15,985 nucleotides of DNA from an uncultured Lachnospiraceae bacterium. GTDB taxonomy: Bacteria > Bacillota > Clostridia > Lachnospirales > Lachnospiraceae. This document shows, piece after piece, positions 12,351 through 15,985 of the stretch (position 1 is its first letter; each line of letters opens with the position of its first letter). Position numbers and translations under genes: made by a program. The notes beneath the pieces were generated by a model. It searched no databases, was not told the origin of the DNA, and saw only the letters and a program-made list of their open reading frames with translations. The stretch spans positions 1 to 15,985 of the forward strand of contig URQQ01000088.1 of NCBI GenBank assembly GCA_900549995.1. Reading direction: 5' to 3'.

Positions 12351-14451
12351 CCCTGCTTCTGCCCCTCGCTTTCCATTTCGCATTTTCCAGATAAAGTTTC
12401 ATAAATTGATAAGATTTCCCCTCACATGGACCTATCAATTCCATGACTCTTTTCCTCTTTTCAGCTTTTTGTATATGCTCCACTTCTTCTTTAATTTGTT
12501 TGTAAAAATCTTCATTTTCAGCATGACTTCTCATCAACTGTGATAAAAGTGCAATCGCAGAAGATGGCGGCAGCTTCTCCACATCAATACTTTCCAGTTC
12601 TTCTATCGCGGCCTGTTCACATTCTAATTGTTTCTTCCGTGAATAAAGTAATCTGCCTGTTATACCAGTTGTTCTGTATGCCGCATCATTTACTTCATCT
12701 GTGTCAAAAATGATTTTCCCCTTCTCTTCTTTATTCCAAAGTCTGACTGCTGCCTGTCCACATCCTTTCCCTGTCAGCTCTCCCCATCTATCATCCTGAA
12801 TTCTATAAGAATAGATTTCTCTGTCTGTTTCTAAATAATATGTACTCCCCACACCGATTGCCGGAAAGGATACTGATGGTAATCTCCATTTACTGTTATA
12901 TCCTCCATACGTTGTATAGCTGCCCGCAACTTTTCTTAACTCAATCACCTTACATTCCAGTATTTTTTCCAATTGCCTCTGAAACACTCGATCTTCTAAT
13001 GTATATTCTCCTGTCTGTACATCCCGGAGAATCATCGGCGTTAACAACCACAACATCCACTTCTTCCCACAAGGCGAACTCTTTTTCAAACTCTTCTTTG
13101 GATTTATGTTCATAATTTTGAAAGTACACTTTCCGTATTCTGCGGTCTTAGATTTGCCTAATCTCATCCGGTAACCATAATCCTTAAGACACTCTGCCAG
13201 ACTCTGAATATCCTTTGCTTTCCCTCTTATAGTACCAGCATAGGTCTGCCCTTTCGATAGTACAGTATACTGAAAGAACTCTCCAGTAGAATTACTTGTA
13301 TCTACAGCCCGGTCATTTAGTGCATGACCGATTCCCCGATCAGCAGGCCTGGAATGATGAAAATGAACTTCCTTTAGAGGAGATATCAGATGTATCTCTC
13401 TGTCCGCCCAATGTACCAGTCCATGAATTTCTTTTCTTTTTTGTTCTTTCTCACTTTCCACATGGAACCAGTTACCCTTATCCTCTTTTATTTCTGCAAT
13501 AGCTTTCGGACATGGATAATATATTTTTTCCTGCCTTTTCAAAAATCCATCCCCAAACTGTACACCATCATGCAAAAATATTCTGCTAAAATTCTCATCT
13601 GTATGGGCTTTATCTCCTAACGAATACTTTCTGATATACATACCGGCAAAGGCTCCTGACACAGCCCCCGCCGGGAGGCTGTCACCAGTTCCATCAGTAA
13701 CCATCGGAGAATCCAGAGTAATTTCATAGTGTAATACTACTTCCTCATCTGTCTTAAGTTTATGAAACACGCTTACATTTTCCTTTAATACATCACCTTT
13801 GCCTTCAAACTCAGAATCCGCTGCCGGTACCACCTCCAATGTACACTCCACTTCTCCAAGTCCTCTCGTAATTCCCACTCCAATATGGCGCAGCCCCTTC
13901 ACGCACTTTAACAGTACCTTCTCCTCTTCTTCACTCAATTCCCCTTCTATAGAACTGACAAAATGAACCCCCGCAGGAACCACCTGTATGGTTCTCAGAG
14001 AATGCTTTCTTGCAGCTCCTGTCTTTCCACATATCGCTGTACGCGTACGTCTCCTTGTAAACTGCTCCTCAAAATAAGCTTTTTCATCTTCTTGGCAGTT
14101 CTGTACTTCCATTTGAAACAGCTCATAATTATCAATCTTTAAAGGTTCTTCTTTCTCTCCTCCAAACAGATACCCTGGCACCAGATAAAGATGGGCATCT
14201 TCGATATAGATCCCCTCCGTCCTCTCTGCCCCTACTTTTCCAAAAAGACACTCTAACATAGTCTGTTCAATCAAACTATTTTCCTGCATTTCTTTTCCTG
14301 CTTCCAGAAGACATCCTTTGATCCTCTTTGCAGGAATATAAGGAATTCCATGCTTCAGTGCCGTCTTGATATTCGTTATCCCAGGCATATCCTCTCCCGT
14401 AGCCGTACAAAGGTCACTTTTTAATACAATTTTTAAATTCCATCTTCCCAT
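12340..14451 (-). CDS. csx10: Csx10-family RAMP, probable Cas7-Cas5-Cas11-like fusion
   Basis: This 703-residue protein is large for a single RAMP. The N-terminal part (1-210) looks like a Csx10/Cas7 domain: 'GITNIKTALKHGIPYIPAKR' followed by IKGCLLEAGKE (25-55), and a glycine-rich loop GVGITRGLGE (191-200). A second RAMP-like part (about 238-450) has 'LDSPMVTDGTGDSLPAGAVS', GAFAG, and a glycine-rich loop RLGKSKTAEYGKC (430-442). After a linker, residues about 595-700 are strongly helical and charged, which fits a fused small subunit (Cas11). The ATG at 14451 lies 4 bases after the cas10 stop, with AGGAG inside the end of cas10. No separate csm2/cmr5-type small-subunit gene exists in the operon, which supports a built-in Cas11. 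Domain assignment beyond Csx10 membership is inference. Confidence 0.78.
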   Translation of the reverse strand: MGRWNLKIVLKSDLCTATGEDMPGITNIKTALKHGIPYIPAKRIKGCLLEAGKEMQENSLIEQTMLECLFGKVGAERTEGIYIEDAHLYLVPGYLFGGEKEEPLKIDNYELFQMEVQNCQEDEKAYFEEQFTRRRTRTAICGKTGAARKHSLRTIQVVPAGVHFVSSIEGELSEEEEKVLLKCVKGLRHIGVGITRGLGEVECTLEVVPAADSEFEGKGDVLKENVSVFHKLKTDEEVVLHYEITLDSPMVTDGTGDSLPAGAVSGAFAGMYIRKYSLGDKAHTDENFSRIFLHDGVQFGDGFLKRQEKIYYPCPKAIAEIKEDKGNWFHVESEKEQKRKEIHGLVHWADREIHLISPLKEVHFHHSRPADRGIGHALNDRAVDTSNSTGEFFQYTVLSKGQTYAGTIRGKAKDIQSLAECLKDYGYRMRLGKSKTAEYGKCTFKIMNINPKKSLKKSSPCGKKWMLWLLTPMILRDVQTGEYTLEDRVFQRQLEKILECKVIELRKVAGSYTTYGGYNSKWRLPSVSFPAIGVGSTYYLETDREIYSYRIQDDRWGELTGKGCGQAAVRLWNKEEKGKIIFDTDEVNDAAYRTTGITGRLLYSRKKQLECEQAAIEELESIDVEKLPPSSAIALLSQLMRSHAENEDFYKQIKEEVEHIQKAEKRKRVMELIGPCEGKSYQFMKLYLENAKWKARGRSRDGV

Positions 14452-14455
14452 TGAC

Positions 14456-15985
14456 CTACTTCTCCTGTATATTTAAAAAATCCGCCAATAGTTCCACTTT
14501 GCACAATCCCCGAAGCTCTAGTGCATCAAATAATGAAGATTTCTTCCACTCTTCTGTCTGAATCAATTCTTTTATATTGTAGTTACGGGATGCAAACTCT
14601 TTTTCCAAAAGTTCTATCTGTTCTTCCCCTTCCAGTATCGCCCTATATATCCTATGGAGCCTGTTGGACGGCCATTTATCTTCCATTTCCTTTATCACCC
14701 TATACAAATGAACCACAGAATCATTGATACAGCCCTTATTCTTATTATCTGAATCTATCGAATATGGGCGCATCTGCCATTCTTCATGTCCTTGGCTTCC
14801 TCCAATGTTATTATTCTTTACCACCTGGAAGTCCAGGAAACTCTTCCCTTGGTTTCTATGGTTCTCCTTCATTTCCTGATACCACTTGTTTTTTGCCCTG
14901 GAACATGACTCCTCCGCGATACGGTATGCCTCATAAAACGGAAAATGACTATGCACAAAAGCGATTCCTGCACACGCCGTAATTTTTTGCACTCCTTCTT
15001 CCTGACCATAAAATAGTTCTCTCAAAAATCCCACCGTGATCGGGATTGCTAAATCTGCAGTACATAAAAATGTAATATCGTCTCCGTCCAGTACAATCGG
15101 CCTCAAAGGGAATACTGTCCTTCCCTCCTGATCATCAACTTCTGGTTTTGTATACTCATACAATTTCAAAAGCATAGATTTATAGGTATCTGCAAAAATT
15201 TCTGATATTTTTTTTGATTTTTCCCTTAATAAAGGAACCGCTTTAGCGTATTCCTCATATGCATGTAATACCTCGTGAATCTGCCGGCCCATCCCGTTTC
15301 CATCAATGTGAACCACTGCAATATAGCTGTCTTCTCCATGCTTACGGCACAAGGCATCCATCTCCACCGGATAATCATAATTTATCATTCCATCGATAGA
15401 TGGGTATAACTTCCTGTTTTTGTGTTCCCTTGACCACTCATAAGCCATCCATTTCTGATATCTCATTTCAGTCATATTGTCAACCTGTGGAAGTTCCTCC
15501 TGCATCCCGGTATTCTCTTTTTTATAGCGATAACACCGGGTGATTGGCTGATGAGAATCATTATCCTGTTCGACCACCGGAAAGGAAGAATAGATCGGCT
15601 GACGTATCATATCTGCCTTATTTTTCGCCATGTTCTCTGTAAGCTGATCTATGTCATTTCGAAAATTCTGCAGCGAACTTTCTATATATGCAACAGCCAA
15701 ATATATCCCCTGACAATTCTCAGCTGTCTTTCTCCCCAAATTCCGGCATACACTCTGAAATATCTCTCTGCCGCCAAACAATACCATTGCATTCCCGCCA
15801 CCAATATAGATGATTTCAGCTTTTATATTTTCTCTTTCCAAAATGCTCAGTCTATCTTCCTCTTCCCATTTTACTATGCATTCCTGAGGTAAAATTATTG
15901 ATTCCTCAATAGCCTCAGGGAGAAATTCCTCTAAAATTCTAGTCACCTGGCAAGATGCCCCAACATTTTCCCGCAGTCGGTTGGA
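14456..15985 (-). CDS. cas10: Cas10, large subunit of type III CRISPR effector (partial, continues past right edge)
   Basis: 509 residues of the C-terminal part are visible. The frame stays open to the right edge, and the residues before the GTG at 15946 (RENVGASCQVTRIL) read as Cas10 palm-1 sequence, so that GTG is internal and the true start lies outside. Palm 1 shows 'YIGGGNAMVLF' (about 60-70). Palm 2 has HIDGNGMG (15287-15310) and the cyclase hairpin LDGDDITFL with DGDD at 15077-15088. The family motif is GGDD: the first Gly is Asp here, but GDD and the upstream metal-binding Asp remain, so cyclic oligoadenylate synthesis is plausible. I see no CxxC pairs of the usual Cas10 zinc module. 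An HD nuclease domain, if any, would lie outside the window. The gene is the first visible one of the minus-strand cas operon. Confidence 0.92.
   Translation of the reverse strand, partial: SNRLRENVGASCQVTRILEEFLPEAIEESIILPQECIVKWEEEDRLSILERENIKAEIIYIGGGNAMVLFGGREIFQSVCRNLGRKTAENCQGIYLAVAYIESSLQNFRNDIDQLTENMAKNKADMIRQPIYSSFPVVEQDNDSHQPITRCYRYKKENTGMQEELPQVDNMTEMRYQKWMAYEWSREHKNRKLYPSIDGMINYDYPVEMDALCRKHGEDSYIAVVHIDGNGMGRQIHEVLHAYEEYAKAVPLLREKSKKISEIFADTYKSMLLKLYEYTKPEVDDQEGRTVFPLRPIVLDGDDITFLCTADLAIPITVGFLRELFYGQEEGVQKITACAGIAFVHSHFPFYEAYRIAEESCSRAKNKWYQEMKENHRNQGKSFLDFQVVKNNNIGGSQGHEEWQMRPYSIDSDNKNKGCINDSVVHLYRVIKEMEDKWPSNRLHRIYRAILEGEEQIELLEKEFASRNYNIKELIQTEEWKKSSLFDALELRGLCKVELLADFLNIQEK

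Noticed and set aside
15944..15946. GTG as the start codon of cas10
   Set aside because: The frame is open to the right edge and the upstream residues read as Cas10 sequence (RENVGAS), so the gene is truncated by the window.

Overview
The window looks like chromosome of a low-to-mid GC Gram-positive gut Clostridia, most likely Lachnospiraceae. This rests on the gene families (LytTR regulators, a GHKL histidine kinase, a type III-D CRISPR system), strong AAGGAGG-type ribosome sites and AT-rich intergenic DNA. No rRNA or other taxonomic marker is present, so the family-level call is an inference.

Left third (1-3804, all genes on the minus strand). This is the edge of a carrier-protein locus. 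In transcription order it holds an acyl carrier protein, a LytTR response regulator, an Sfp-type phosphopantetheinyl transferase and a peptidyl-carrier protein whose C-terminus dissolves into 48-bp tandem repeats and runs off the left edge. Immediately upstream of the acyl carrier gene are two exact 28-bp inverted repeats (2705-2732 and 2891-2918). They enclose 158 bp with a TTGACA-17-TAAATT promoter, and a tyrosine recombinase gene lies 28 bp beyond. Each repeat has 10-bp palindromic arms around an asymmetric 6-bp core, which is how a tyrosine-recombinase crossover site looks. I read this as a phase-variable invertible promoter. In the sequenced orientation the promoter points away from the carrier operon (OFF). 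The transferase also carries a T9 tract that puts its likely N-terminus out of frame, a second possible phase switch. The carrier locus plausibly makes a peptide- or lipid-like product, but no synthetase is in view.

Middle (3805-6922). A histidine kinase (plus strand) and a LytTR response regulator (minus strand) converge and overlap by 4 bp. Upstream of the kinase, a 21-bp-spaced pair of VirR/AgrA-like boxes sits between two divergent candidate promoters. This recalls an agr intergenic region. The leftward transcript would be non-coding at first and would cross a perfect 27-bp tandem duplication and a hairpin.

Right half (6923-15985). A quiet stretch ends in a strong terminator for minus-strand transcripts. 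It is followed by a CRISPR array of seven identical 32-bp repeats plus one decayed repeat, a leader, and a tightly packed minus-strand cas operon: cas10 (partial at the right edge), a large Csx10/Cas7-Cas5-Cas11-like fusion, a double Cas7, csx19 and a long Cas7 with a cysteine-rich insertion. That gene set matches the fused type III-D variant (III-Dv/III-D2). The repeat's ATTGAAAC end and the decayed leader-distal repeat both show that the array is transcribed leftward, in the same direction as the cas genes. No cas6, cas1/cas2 or CARF effector is in view.
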